A stretch of 64,000 bases of DNA from Brevibacillus sp042683565 (GCF_042683565.1 NZ_JBHUJW010000004.1:57646-121645); one strand, 5' to 3'. Positions 17,139-26,421 are shown, counted from the first letter of the stretch. Numbers and translations: made by a program. The notes: generated by a model from the letters alone, not told the origin.

Positions 17139-17927
17139 TCATAGCTCCTTGCTCTTTGCCTCTCCGAACATGCCTGCCAGCTTTTGATAGCTCGGCGGAA
17201 ACTGTGCCTCGTAGCGCAGGAACGACGGGATCGGGTAGCGGACGCCGCCCTTCTGTGTCCCGGCCAGTCCTTCCACCAGCTCGGCCGCGTCGCGGAAATG
17301 AAAGCTGAACGCCATCTCGTGATCCTGCGTCTGGGCAAACAGCCTGTCGCCGTAGCAGGGCACGATGACCTGCGGCTGACCGGTCTGCAGCGGCTTGATC
17401 GCGATGTCAGCGCAGTCTGCCCGGCTGGAAAACGTGGACGGGATCGAGCCTCCCCGCTTGAACAGCATGCCTGCGACCAGCCGCATCACTTGCGCCGAAT
17501 TTCCGTAGATGACGACGACATCCGGCTCCACCTCCGCCCGCTCCAACGGAAACGAGACGTAATACCCACTCTCCTCCGCCGTCAGCTTGGGCACATCCTG
17601 CTCGGACTTGGCTCCGGCCTCCAGTGAGTCCGTGTACATGCCGCAGGCCAGATTGCCCTCCGTATAGAACGGCAGCTGCTCCTCGTAGCCAAACGCCACC
17701 TGTGCGATGGGACAGGAAAGGTCTGCCCCGTTCATGGCGATGCTCCAGCCGTAGCGGCGGGAAAAGCCGACCGCCTGGCAGATGGTGATCGGATAGCCGA
17801 GATCGCGCACAGGCCGCTTCGCTTTTTTGGGCAGGTCGTCCTCTGCCTTCACCAGCTTCACGCCGACAGGAAACGTCTCCGTCCTCACGTAGGTCGCAAT
17901 CGCCTGGTTCAGTTCTTTTGCATTCAT
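17139..17927 (-). CDS. DUF169 family protein
   Basis: The 262-residue protein belongs to the DUF169 family, described in archaea and bacteria without a firm function. Conserved features are the early TFPVGVKLVK, CQAVGFSRRYGW, then NLACGMYTDSLEAG and ALEV-like segments, and cysteines around SRADCADIAI. Those cysteines could bind a metal or cofactor. ATG 17927 follows a GGGGGAGAGGG stretch; 28 additional open codons upstream lack a start signal. It is monocistronic and convergent with the aminopeptidase. Confidence 0.8.
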   Translation of the reverse strand: MNAKELNQAIATYVRTETFPVGVKLVKAEDDLPKKAKRPVRDLGYPITICQAVGFSRRYGWSIAMNGADLSCPIAQVAFGYEEQLPFYTEGNLACGMYTDSLEAGAKSEQDVPKLTAEESGYYVSFPLERAEVEPDVVVIYGNSAQVMRLVAGMLFKRGGSIPSTFSSRADCADIAIKPLQTGQPQVIVPCYGDRLFAQTQDHEMAFSFHFRDAAELVEGLAGTQKGGVRYPIPSFLRYEAQFPPSYQKLAGMFGEAKSKEL

Positions 17928-18049
17928 GCCCTCTCCCCCTTTGCTTTCCTGCCTGATGCCGTACTCCGAATGTTTCGTCTCTTTCGCCGGAAATTCCTCT
18001 CTTTGCTGCAAATCGCTCGTGCACGCCGCCCAAGCTTACCATTTCGTAA

Positions 18050-18324
18050 GGTACTGGAAAGGAAAATCGATTTCGAGTCGTCGCCATCCTTGCTACGATG
18101 GGATGCTTGACCAGACAGGAAGCGGCTCAAATCGCGTCAGCCGCTGTCCGCCAATACTTTCATGTCGATGTGGACACGATCGATCGGGACATTACCCTGG
18201 AAGACCCCGCCAAGCTCGTGGAGACTGCCACGGGCGAGCCGATCTTTCGCGGCGTTCCCGTCCAGCGGTAGCGGTTGGCGTCGATACCCAATTGAAGCAG
18301 GTGGTCACGTTTACTTATATTTAG
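18050..18324 (+). pseudogene. frameshifted PepSY-like lipoprotein remnant
   Basis: In one plus frame about 18068-18268 reads RFRVVAILATMGCLTRQEAA, then ...VRQYFHVDVDTID and GEPIFRGVPV before a stop at 18269-18271. The next frame continues AVAVGVDTQLKQVVTFTYI to a stop at 18322-18324. Joined, they look like one small secreted or lipid-anchored protein of PepSY-like type with a one-base shift near 18258-18272. No start codon with a ribosome binding site is visible, so the 5' end also seems damaged. A sequencing error could explain the shift but not the missing start. Confidence 0.4.
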
Positions 18325-18378
18325 CGGCGAATGTAATCGCGCATGATACGGGATCGAAAAAATACTGGCAGGAGGACA

Positions 18379-19690
18379 CTAGTTCCCGCTGTATGTTTGT
18401 TCGATTTCCGTCAGCATTTCCCGATACGTCTTGTTGGTCAGGTGAACGAGGTAATCGGTCAGCTCCTCTTTGGCCTGCGTAGCCAGCGCCTCTCTGGCCG
18501 TCCGCTGCTGCGTCAGGTAGCGCCTCGCCTCCTCGCCGATTTTCCCCGTCGCGGACAAATAGTCGATGGCAGCCCCGATGTTCAGGCTTTCTCGCCAGTT
18601 TTTTTTCGTACCAGTCGCGCTCGTAGGCATCGATCCACTTGCGCCGGTCGATGAGCACGGCGGCTGCTTCGGTCATCGCGTCCCGCTTCCACTGCTCCCA
18701 TTTCTCGGCGATTTCCCTGGCCCGCTCCAGCTCTTGCCGAAACTGGTCGCGGTTGGTCACGTTGGCGTACAGCCCTTCCGAGGCCCGGGCGATTTCCTTC
18801 AATTGCTGCTGCCCTTCGGCGTTGACGTCGAAGCCGATGACATTGAGCAGCGGCATGATGTCCGACTGGTACAGCTTTTCTGCTACCGCCACCGGATCGC
18901 CGCCGCACGTCTCGATGCCGTCGCTGACCAGATAGATGACATTGGTGTTGCTCTTGGCCGGAAAGGCTGCGAGATCCTGCTGTGCCTGCTGCAGCGAATA
19001 GGCAATCGACGTCCATCCGCTCGGCTCGATCTGTCCCAGTGCGTCGTCCAGCTTCGCGGCATCGTACGTCTGCAGCGGATAGACGATGTCGCTTCTGCTG
19101 CAGGAGAGCGCTTTGTCTGCATCCGAGCCGCTCCCGACGTGGCCGTATACGCGAAGCGACACGCTGGCTTCCTTGGGCAGGGACTCGGCAAACTCGCGGA
19201 TTGCTTCCTTCGCCTGCTCCATTTTGCTCTTCTCGCCCATTTTCTCCCGCATGCTCCCGCTCGCATCCAAAATAATTTCCACGTTGAAATGCTCCCGGAA
19301 CCGGAATCTCGCATCCTCGATGTCCGGTCCCCCGAACGAAGCCATCCGCCAGCGGTCGACCACCATCCGGGGGCTGAGGTAGTCCTCCGCGAACAGCTGC
19401 AGCAGCTTCGCCCAGTAGACCTGCAGCAGCGATTCATCCATCCCGTCCGGCAAAAGAGGAAGGCCGTCCAAAATGTGCGTGATCTTGTCGCGCTGCTCAG
19501 CCTGCTTCAGGTAAAAGGGGATGCCGGCGAGCGGTCCGGGGGCAGCTGCGATCAGCTCTTGCGCGGTTTGCGGCGTCTGCGTTTGCAGAGCTGATACCGA
19601 AGTGCCAGCCGCCCCTGCCGCGCAGCCTGCGAGCAGCGAAGACAGCAGCATGCCGCCGAGTGCCTGTCGCCATCTGTTTGTTTTTCCCAT
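18379..19690 (-). pseudogene. second vWA-domain lipoprotein of the Tad locus, frameshifted at an A8 tract
   Basis: The product begins with a lipoprotein signal (MGKTNRWRQA..LLSSLLAGC, Cys about 23). It then has a von Willebrand A domain with MIDAS DASGS and the DGIETCGGDPVAVA segment, closely paralleling the vWA gene at 23.6-25.1 kb. At 18599-18606 the minus strand has eight A residues. Before it the frame reads DAYERDWYEKK; after it the family-like continuation (NWRESLNIGAAIDYL to EQTYSGN, stop at 18379) is in the next frame. The unshifted frame runs into an Arg/Gly-rich tail that ends at 18311. So this is either a frameshift mutation, a sequencing error, or a site of transcript slippage. 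AAGGAGG precedes the ATG. It is the last gene of the pilus locus. Confidence 0.7.
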
Positions 19691-19721
19691 CTGTATCGCC
19701 TCCTTACAGCCGCGCTCGCAT

Positions 19722-20399
19722 TCAGTTGCTCCCCAACGTCACAGAAGGCTGCTGCCCCCAGCTTGTCGCCTTGACGAAGCCGATCGGCCTGCTCTTGCCT
19801 GTCTGATAGATCGGCTCGGCATGCTCCGGCATAAACGCCAGGCCGAACCGCTGGCTTTCGTAGCGAACCGACGTCTTCACCTCGATTCGGTCCTCCCCGT
19901 CGAACATTTTGATCGACGAGCCTTGCAGGGTGCTCTTGTTGCTTGCCAAAATGCCGGAGACGACGCCCGGGACCTTTTGGGAAGCCCGGTCCAAACCCGC
20001 CCAGATGTACACTTCCAGTTGCGGGGTAACCGGCAGGGCGGCGAGCAGGACCTGGTCGATCGCCGCGAACCTCACCTCGCTGGCCGCCCAGTCCGGATGG
20101 GCTGCCTGGAGCGACGACATGGCTTCTTCGACGAGCGGCCAAATAAAAACGGGATCGATCAGCCTCTCGATGGAGAGGTCATAGGCATGAATCGCATTCT
20201 CCACCTCGTCGTACAGGATGCCTGTCGCGGCCAGGCTGGCTTGCTCGGCGCTGTTCGCCGCCGCCTCCTTGCAGGCGAAAATCGCAGAGATGTTAAACAA
20301 GACCGTAAACACAACCAGCACCATGAAGAAAAATATCGTCAGCACGAAAATGGTCAGATTGCCTCGCTCATCGCGCAATAGTGCGACCGCCTGCTTCAT
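19722..20399 (-). CDS. TadG-like pilus assembly protein
   Basis: The 225-residue protein starts with LRDERGNLTIFVLTIFFFMV, the hydrophobic N-terminal anchor seen in TadE/TadF/TadG pseudopilin-like proteins, where a charged RGxxT/V segment precedes the helix. An extracytoplasmic domain of about 180 residues follows, with no recognised motif. The ATG at 20399 overlaps the TadE stop (TGATG). It probably forms part of the pilus basal or tip apparatus. Assignment to TadG rather than another TadE relative is inference from size and order. Confidence 0.65.
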   Translation of the reverse strand: MKQAVALLRDERGNLTIFVLTIFFFMVLVVFTVLFNISAIFACKEAAANSAEQASLAATGILYDEVENAIHAYDLSIERLIDPVFIWPLVEEAMSSLQAAHPDWAASEVRFAAIDQVLLAALPVTPQLEVYIWAGLDRASQKVPGVVSGILASNKSTLQGSSIKMFDGEDRIEVKTSVRYESQRFGLAFMPEHAEPIYQTGKSRPIGFVKATSWGQQPSVTLGSN

Positions 20400-20809
20400 C
20401 AATGGATCACCCGTCCCCGCAGCTCCCGCGAAAAGGAAATGACGCGATCCTCTTCACTCATGTTTTGCCTGATGAAGTCGGGCAGAAAAATCAGCTCCAT
20501 CTGCACGCCGACCTTCGCCGTAAAGTAGCTGCCGTCAGAGGAGATGCCCGACTCTCCGCCGTTGTAGGCGATTCCTCCGCCCGCGCTGCCCACGATGTGC
20601 CGGGCTGCCTCCAGCGCTTCTCCCGCTTCCCCTGTGACGGCGTACACCTTGGCCGCTTCGTTCGCCGCAGCCTGGGCGATGATGACCGCATAAACACCCG
20701 TCAAAAACTGCCACAGGATCAACAGGATCAAAAAGACAAACGGCAAGATGCCGATGAATTCGACTGTCGCGGAGCCGCGCTCGCCGCTTTGCCGGGCACG
20801 CATGCGCAT
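20399..20809 (-). CDS. tadE: TadE-family pilus assembly protein
   Basis: The 136-residue protein begins MRMRARQSGERGSATVEFIG and continues into a long hydrophobic helix (ILPFVFLILLILWQFLTGVY). This is the TadE signature, with a G-x-x-x-V-E-F prepilin-like cleavage region. The rest is a small extracytoplasmic domain. ATG 20809 has GGAAGGGTGA upstream; the longer open frame comes from the gene upstream. It is flanked by other pilus genes in one operon and is probably processed by the prepilin peptidase encoded at 30.6 kb. Confidence 0.85.
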   Translation of the reverse strand: MRMRARQSGERGSATVEFIGILPFVFLILLILWQFLTGVYAVIIAQAAANEAAKVYAVTGEAGEALEAARHIVGSAGGGIAYNGGESGISSDGSYFTAKVGVQMELIFLPDFIRQNMSEEDRVISFSRELRGRVIH

Positions 20810-20813
20810 TGAA

Positions 20814-21521
20814 TCACCCTTCCAGTCCCAATGAGTCCTCCACTCGGTCCCGCTCCGCACTCCATTTGTGCGTGTACAGCGTAAACAGGATCGCAATGAA
20901 GGGAAACAAAATCACTTGCAGCAGCAACTGCGTAAAAAATACCGCCCCGAAGCTGGTCGTAATAAACGTGACGGAATAAAGCCCCACCACGCTGATCGCC
21001 CACTCGATGCCGCTCGCCAGCAAAAGCAGCCCCGTGATCTGGACAAAATGCTTTTTCCCCATTTCCATGGCTGTCCGCAGACACTTCCAGGGCGACCTTC
21101 CTTTCATCACAGCCAAATACGGGGTGAGATAAAACAGCAGCAGCAGGAGCAGCCCGGGAATCACGAAAAGCAGCATCCCCGTGCACACGGCCAGCACGTA
21201 GACGATGCCAAACATAAAAACGGAGAAGCTGCGCTCGGCAAAGGCGCGAAATGCTTTGCGCAGCGGCCTTTCCTCTCCCTCCAGGTCGCTGATTACATAC
21301 TGGGCAAACGGGATTTGCACTACCAATAGAAACAGCAGCAGCAGAAACAGATTGAAAAAGCCGGACACGACCTTGGCCCCGGTGATGGCCGTCAGGAAGT
21401 TTACGTAGTTGAGCGTCATGTTGTGCACGAACAGGAAAGGCAGCACGATGACAGCAGACAACAGCAGCAGTGATTCGATATTGCGCGCGTAAAATTGGAC
21501 GCTCTCTTTCAGCGGTTTCAT
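20814..21521 (-). CDS. multi-pass membrane protein in the pilus locus
   Basis: The 235-residue protein has about six hydrophobic segments (for example LLLLSAVIVLPFLFVHNM and VCTGMLLFVIPGLLLLLLFY) and the amphipathic stretch MKGRSPWKCLRTAMEMGKKH. Its build resembles the integral membrane domain found in DUF975 and glycerophosphodiesterase membrane proteins. It lies 4 bases before tadE in the same direction, so it is part of the operon, though it is not a standard Tad component. A scaffold or stability role is conceivable but unsupported. Confidence 0.7.
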   Translation of the reverse strand: MKPLKESVQFYARNIESLLLLSAVIVLPFLFVHNMTLNYVNFLTAITGAKVVSGFFNLFLLLLFLLVVQIPFAQYVISDLEGEERPLRKAFRAFAERSFSVFMFGIVYVLAVCTGMLLFVIPGLLLLLLFYLTPYLAVMKGRSPWKCLRTAMEMGKKHFVQITGLLLLASGIEWAISVVGLYSVTFITTSFGAVFFTQLLLQVILFPFIAILFTLYTHKWSAERDRVEDSLGLEG

Positions 21522-21551
21522 GCCATCTCCCTCCCCTGGCCCCTCCCCCGC

Positions 21552-22409
21552 CTACGGGTTGCGAAACAGGGGCATGATCTTTGTCTGGAAATAATACTCC
21601 TTTTTCTTCATAAACGAGTCCAGCAGCTCTTCCCGCGAGCGAAACGGAGCAGGCTGCCCTACCGTGACGGACTCGAAGCTTCTGATCGATTCGTCGTTCG
21701 TATTTCGCAGTTTCCGGTCTCGGTAGGAGGCGAGCAGCTCATTCAATTTTTTGCGCTTGGCCGCCAACTCGCCCGGCAGCGGCACCTCTGTTTTTCGCAA
21801 AAACGCTGCCAGCCGATCCACGGCTTCCCGAATCGCCGCCTGTTTGCGCAAGCCGACGTAGAGCTTGTAATTCACATCGTGGAACAAGGCGTCCAGATTG
21901 TCCTTGTCTTCCGGCTCGACATAGCCTGCCCGCAGCACCCGGTTCAGCTGCTCCACCCCTGATTCGTAGAGCGAGCGCAGCACGGCTTGCGTCTCCGTCA
22001 TGTAGTTGCACACATCGATGAGGCTGTTTACGTCTTCGCGGATCGCCTCGTCCATGCGCTCCTCGTAATACGGTTGCAGCGCTTGCAAACAGTCCCGCTT
22101 GTCTGCGTACATCCAGACCGGCTTGTCTTTGACCTGGGCCAGTTCCTTGTTCAGTTCGTGTGCAGCGACATTGTGCAGCATGAACAGCCGCAGTGCCTGC
22201 TCTGCCTCTTTCCGCGGCACGACCTCGCCGTCCGGTCTGAGGATGAGGTACCCGGATGCCTCCTGCTTTCCCCATTTCCAGTACTGCACGTTGTAGTAAA
22301 ACTGATCGCCGATTTTGGCGGCATGGTGAAACAGCTGCGGCTTTTCCAGGAACCGCTTGTACGCTGCGATTTGCGCCCGAACTGACGCTGTCTCTGTCAC
22401 TTTCATCAT
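21552..22409 (-). CDS. unrecognised soluble helical protein in the pilus locus
   Basis: The 285-residue protein has no signal peptide or TM helix and is predicted to be mostly alpha-helical with many charged residues (AEQALRLFMLHNVAAHELNK, YYEERMDEAIREDVNSLIDV). An N-terminal segment reads FYYNVQYWKWGKQEASGYLI. I know no family with this sequence. It lies between the membrane protein and the proline-repeat protein, same strand, spacing about 30-60 bases. A cytoplasmic accessory or chaperone for one of the secreted products is a guess from position only. Confidence 0.65.
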   Translation of the reverse strand: MMKVTETASVRAQIAAYKRFLEKPQLFHHAAKIGDQFYYNVQYWKWGKQEASGYLILRPDGEVVPRKEAEQALRLFMLHNVAAHELNKELAQVKDKPVWMYADKRDCLQALQPYYEERMDEAIREDVNSLIDVCNYMTETQAVLRSLYESGVEQLNRVLRAGYVEPEDKDNLDALFHDVNYKLYVGLRKQAAIREAVDRLAAFLRKTEVPLPGELAAKRKKLNELLASYRDRKLRNTNDESIRSFESVTVGQPAPFRSREELLDSFMKKKEYYFQTKIMPLFRNP

Positions 22410-22468
22410 GAAAAACCCCCGTTATGCGTGAAAACTGGTCTGCCTGATGACTCCTGGGAGCATCTGGG

Positions 22469-23614
22469 TTACGAAAAGATCGACTTCATCCAGCCGACGG
22501 CCTTGCCGATTCCGTCGCGGATTCCGTGGCTGATCGCTCCCTTTGAGAGCTTGTCGCCCCACTTGACCAAGCGGCTCGCTCCCCAGAGAATTCCGCCCAT
22601 CACCACGAGCACACCGGCTACGGCCTGCCCTCCCGGAATGACGGAAGCGATCACTCCCGCATCCATGAGGGTGCTGCCCAAAGCGCCTACACCGTCGACG
22701 AACTTTTCGTTTTGCTTATCCTCGCCAAGGCCGCTGTCAAACGCCTGACCGAATTTGCTGATCGTCTCGTACGTATCGAAAGGCAGGCTGATCGCGGCGA
22801 CTCCGACGTTCAAGCCTGCCACAATGCCGGGAACTCTCGCCTGGCTGGCGGCATTGGCGGCATTGGAAAACGAGCCGAGCGTGTTGATATTCGCGCCCGT
22901 ATTGAGCGGATTTTGCTGCAGGACGAAGCGATAGCTGTCGTAGGCACCCTTTCCGTCCAGACCGTCAATCGTCAGACTCGTCAGATTGCCCAACGGCGTA
23001 TCTTTTGCCGCGATGTCCACACCTTTGAGTCCCACCTGCATCAGAAAGAGTCCGTATTTGCCCCCGCCTGTGCGCAGGTCCACCTCTCCCTGGGAAATCA
23101 GGTCGGCGGAGTACGCCAACGTCCCTCCCATCACGTCCTTGATGGACAGCTTCATGATGTCGTACTCTTTCGTTTCGCTAAAGGGCTCCGGCGGTTGGGA
23201 GTTCGGCGTCAGGTCCCTGGGCTGATGCGGCTCTACGCTCCTGCCGGGTGTTTGCAAGTTTGGTGCCTGCCCGTTCGGAGCTTCCAGTTGCGGTGCCTGC
23301 AGCTCGGGGATGTTCCGGTTCGGCCCCTTCAGCTCCGGCACTCCCTGATTCGGCGCTTGCAGGTCAGGGACGCCTTGACTGGGCGCTTGCAGATTCGGCA
23401 CTCCCTGATCGGGCGGTTGCAATTGGGGGGTCTCCCACTGCGGCGACTCCAACTGCGGTGTATCCCACTCCGGCGGCTGGTAGCTCGGGGCCTGCAAATC
23501 CGGTACCGGCAGCGTATTTCCTGCTGCCAGCACGACGACAGGGAAACTATTCAACAACACGATGAGAGTGGCAAAAATCCCGGCCAACACGGGACGGATC
23601 AACCTGCTCCTCAC
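22469..23614 (-). CDS. secreted protein with N-terminal proline-rich repeats
   Basis: The 381-residue protein has a signal peptide (MRSRLIRPVLAGIFATLIVL..VVVLAAG) and then about 95 residues of imperfect decapeptide repeats. These first read like PPEWDTPQLESPQWETPQLQ, then QGVPNLQAPS, QGVPDLQAPN, QGVPELKGPN and RNIPELQAP. The C-terminal 240 residues are compact, Gly/Ala-rich and partly hydrophobic (GGQAVAGVLVVMGGILWGAS), ending in an amphipathic helix. The GTG start has GGGGAGG upstream. The repeats would form an extended stalk. Placement between the vWA lipoprotein and tadE suggests a surface component tied to the pilus, which is inference. Confidence 0.7.
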   Translation of the reverse strand: MRSRLIRPVLAGIFATLIVLLNSFPVVVLAAGNTLPVPDLQAPSYQPPEWDTPQLESPQWETPQLQPPDQGVPNLQAPSQGVPDLQAPNQGVPELKGPNRNIPELQAPQLEAPNGQAPNLQTPGRSVEPHQPRDLTPNSQPPEPFSETKEYDIMKLSIKDVMGGTLAYSADLISQGEVDLRTGGGKYGLFLMQVGLKGVDIAAKDTPLGNLTSLTIDGLDGKGAYDSYRFVLQQNPLNTGANINTLGSFSNAANAASQARVPGIVAGLNVGVAAISLPFDTYETISKFGQAFDSGLGEDKQNEKFVDGVGALGSTLMDAGVIASVIPGGQAVAGVLVVMGGILWGASRLVKWGDKLSKGAISHGIRDGIGKAVGWMKSIFS

Positions 23615-23638
23615 AGTACGTACCTCCCCGTCAAGTTT

Positions 23639-25078
23639 TCAAGGTTTGTTCGTTCTCCCCACGTTTGCCTGAAACTGTTTGTCGATCGCCTCTCTGGCTT
23701 CCTTGTATGATTTGTCGTTCAATGAATCGAGGAACTGCTCCAATTCTTCCGCCCGTTGCAAGGCCGTATGCAGCTGCCGGTCTTTGCGCTTTTTCAGTTC
23801 ATCGGTGACAGAATCAGGAAGGATGTGGAAATAATCCAGCGCGATGATCGCGGAATTGATGTTGTAGCTCTCGTCTCTGGCGATCGCCTTCCAGTCCAGG
23901 GCGAATTCCAGAATGTCGAGCGACTGGGAGATATGGGTGGAGTTGGCCTGATAGGACGCGTCGCTCTTCCACGCCTTCCACCTGTTCGCCGCTTCCTTCG
24001 CCCGGTTGAATTCTTTCTCCAGCTCGCTCTGGTCCTGAATGTGCACATAGCGGCCCCCTGCGGCATGGGCCACTTCCTTCAGCTGCTTCTGCCCTTCTCC
24101 GTCCACGCCAAAGCCCACCACGTTGACGATCGGGGTAATGTCGGAGCTGGCCAATTGCTTCGCCACCTCGACGGGATTCCCCCCGCACGTCTCGATTCCG
24201 TCGCTGACCAGATAGATGATGTTCGTGCTGTTCTCGCCTTTGAAGCGGCCAAGGTCGTTTTGCGCCTGCTGCAAGGCCAGGGCGATGGGAGTCCAGCCCG
24301 CGGGCTTGAACTTCTCCAGCGCATCCGAAAGCCCCTGCGCCTGGTAATGCTGAAGCTGATAGACCAGCTCGCTGCTTGCGCAAGACAGTGCTTTATCCGA
24401 ATCCTTGCCGCTGCCTTTATGTCCGTATACCCGCAGGGCGACGTTCGCCTTTTCCGGCAAGGATTCGGCAAATGCGCGAATCGCCTCTTTGGCAGCCTCC
24501 ATTTTCGTCTTGCCGTTCACTTCTGCCGCCATGCTGCCGCTCGCATCGAGAAGAATCTCGACGTTGTACTGCTCCTTGAAGCGGAAACGCGGGTCATCCA
24601 TTTCCGGACTGCCGAATGAAGCCAGCTTGATCTGATCAATCAGCTCCTGGGGATCGGGATAATCCTCGGCAAACAACGCCAGCAGCGCCCGATAATACAG
24701 GTCGATCGCCTCCTGATCCGGCTGGTCGATAAGCGGAAATTGCCGCAGAACTTGCTCGATTTCTTCCTTGTTGTCCGCGTAGAGCATTCCGGAAAAGCGC
24801 CCAGGCGCAAGCGTGTAGAACTCCTCGGTCGACTCCGGAATTTTCGGGACACTGTCCGGCACCAGCGCCTTCAGGGCGGCCAACTGCTCTTCCTTGTCTG
24901 GCTCTGCGGCTGCTTGCTCGGGCTGCGCCGGCTCGTTTCCTTTGTCTGTATCCGTCGTTCCCGCAGGCTCTCCTGTCGCAGCAGGCGGAGCCGGCGCTTC
25001 GGTCTCCGAAGAACACGCATGCAGAGCAAACAAACTGGTAATCAGGAACGCCAGCCAAACTTGCTTGATACGCTTCAA
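23639..25078 (-). CDS. von Willebrand factor A domain lipoprotein
   Basis: The 479-residue protein has a lipoprotein signal (LITSLFALHAC, Cys 22) and a Glu/Pro/Ala-rich linker (residues 25-65). A helical segment and a vWA domain follow. The MIDAS DASGS is at about residues 178-182, with the later LVSDGIETCGG containing a conserved Cys. A helical tail reaches NVGRTNKP. The TTG start has GGGAGGGG 7 bases upstream. It follows the Flp pilin and precedes the proline-repeat protein. vWA domains coordinate metal and bind proteins; in pili they often serve as adhesins. Here a lipid anchor would hold it at the outer face of the cytoplasmic membrane. Confidence 0.88.
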   Translation of the reverse strand: MKRIKQVWLAFLITSLFALHACSSETEAPAPPAATGEPAGTTDTDKGNEPAQPEQAAAEPDKEEQLAALKALVPDSVPKIPESTEEFYTLAPGRFSGMLYADNKEEIEQVLRQFPLIDQPDQEAIDLYYRALLALFAEDYPDPQELIDQIKLASFGSPEMDDPRFRFKEQYNVEILLDASGSMAAEVNGKTKMEAAKEAIRAFAESLPEKANVALRVYGHKGSGKDSDKALSCASSELVYQLQHYQAQGLSDALEKFKPAGWTPIALALQQAQNDLGRFKGENSTNIIYLVSDGIETCGGNPVEVAKQLASSDITPIVNVVGFGVDGEGQKQLKEVAHAAGGRYVHIQDQSELEKEFNRAKEAANRWKAWKSDASYQANSTHISQSLDILEFALDWKAIARDESYNINSAIIALDYFHILPDSVTDELKKRKDRQLHTALQRAEELEQFLDSLNDKSYKEAREAIDKQFQANVGRTNKP

Positions 25079-25179
25079 GCGAATACCCCTCCCTGCTGTT
25101 CATTGCCACTTACTGCTGTTATGTACGAGAAATGCCGGCAATCAAGGTCGTGCCCCGACCGCCGGCATCGCCACCCGCA

Positions 25180-25383
25180 TCAGTCCAGCTTGCCGATGAT
25201 GCTGGACAGCGTGTCGGACACCGCTTTTCCTACTGCGGTATCGCCTTTGAAAACGGTCTGGATGGCGGCAAAGACGGCCAGGATCACTCCTGCCAGCGCG
25301 ATCCACTCGATGGCTTGGGCACCTCGCTGGTTATTCAACGTCGCGGTTACTTTTGCGTACAGGCTTTGCATGATCGTTGTCAT
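25180..25383 (-). CDS. flp: Flp-type (class IVb) pilin
   Basis: The 67-residue protein is the likely major pilin of the Tad system. It has a short basic leader ending NNQRG, then AQAIEWIALAGVILAVFAAI, where cleavage after Gly would expose Ala and the Glu at mature position 5 typical of type IV pilins. A C-terminal amphipathic part (GKAVSDTLSSIIGKLD) follows. ATG 25383 has AGGGGAG upstream. A gap of about 95 bases separates it from tadC, so separate expression is possible. Confidence 0.9.
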   Translation of the reverse strand: MTTIMQSLYAKVTATLNNQRGAQAIEWIALAGVILAVFAAIQTVFKGDTAVGKAVSDTLSSIIGKLD

Positions 25384-25478
25384 CTAATCCTACTCCCCTC
25401 ACATCTTTTTTCCATAAAAATCCAACCTGACTTTACCCTTCTTTCCGAGAGGCACCACCTCCTCCACAGCCATCCGAT

Positions 25479-26417
25479 TTATTTGGGAAACAGGTTGGAA
25501 AACAGGCTGACGTTCTCCATGATGTCGAGCACCATCAGTCCGCCGATGAGCATGATGGCGGTCGGGGCGACGACGAATGTGGTAATCAGCGTCACTTTTG
25601 GCGAAGCCTTCGCCGCCTTCTCCTTGATCAACTCCTTGCGTATGCGCCGCATGTTTTCCGACTGGATTTTGAAAGTAACCGCGATCGGCACCCCCAGCCG
25701 CATGCCTTGGATCAGCGCCTTGATCAGCATCTGAAACTCCGGATTGTCGTTGCGCCGCAGCAGCTGCTCGTATGCCTTTTCCCGCGGGACCCCCAGATCC
25801 AGCTCCTGGTTGAAACGGGCGAACTCCTCCCGCAGCGGCCCGTGAAAAAAGCGGATGACCTCGCGCAACGCCTGATCGAGGCTGACGCCTGCCTGCAGGG
25901 TGACGCTCACCGTGTCCAAAAATTCCGGCAGGTCGTAGCGAAGCTGGTTTTGCCGCTCTCTCGCCTTGCTCCGCAACAGCACGATCGGCAGGAAGTAGCC
26001 TGACAGCGGCCACAGGATCAACCCGAATGGAGCAAAGGGAAGCCCGAGGACGAAAAACGCCGTACCTGCGATGAAGCCGAGCAAAGCAAGCACGATTTTG
26101 GCTCCCTGGAACCGGGCGACCGTCAAGTCGAGCGGACGTCCCGCCTTGAGTAGCCACTCCTCTACCTCGTGCGACTCGCTGAAAAAATTGATCCGCTGTC
26201 CCAATGCGGCGTAGTCGTCACTGTACGCCAGCAGCCGCTTGAGCCACTTTTGCGAGCGCGTCTGTCGCTTTCGCACCTCATAGGTTCGGTTGCCTGTCAC
26301 CTCGTGCACGTGGGCCATCAGCTTTTCCTTTTCCATCGAGTACCGGTACGCTTCTTTCAGGAAGATGGCGAAAAACAGCAAAAACAGAAACAAGCTGGTG
26401 ACGATCAGGGCATCCAT
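25479..26417 (-). CDS. tadC: Tad pilus inner-membrane platform protein TadC
   Basis: The 312-residue protein belongs to the type II secretion F family. It has an N-terminal TM helix, central TM helices (IVLALLGFIAGTAFFVLGLP) and the GspF-type cytosolic segment LPEFLDTVSVTLQAGVSLDQ, LGVPREKAYEQLLRRN, continuing to a last TM (VVAPTAIMLIGGLMVLDIME). TadB and TadC form the platform on which TadA drives pilin polymerisation. It follows tadB by 4 bases. Confidence 0.92.
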   Translation of the reverse strand: MDALIVTSLFLFLLFFAIFLKEAYRYSMEKEKLMAHVHEVTGNRTYEVRKRQTRSQKWLKRLLAYSDDYAALGQRINFFSESHEVEEWLLKAGRPLDLTVARFQGAKIVLALLGFIAGTAFFVLGLPFAPFGLILWPLSGYFLPIVLLRSKARERQNQLRYDLPEFLDTVSVTLQAGVSLDQALREVIRFFHGPLREEFARFNQELDLGVPREKAYEQLLRRNDNPEFQMLIKALIQGMRLGVPIAVTFKIQSENMRRIRKELIKEKAAKASPKVTLITTFVVAPTAIMLIGGLMVLDIMENVSLFSNLFPK

Positions 26418-26421
26418 GTTC

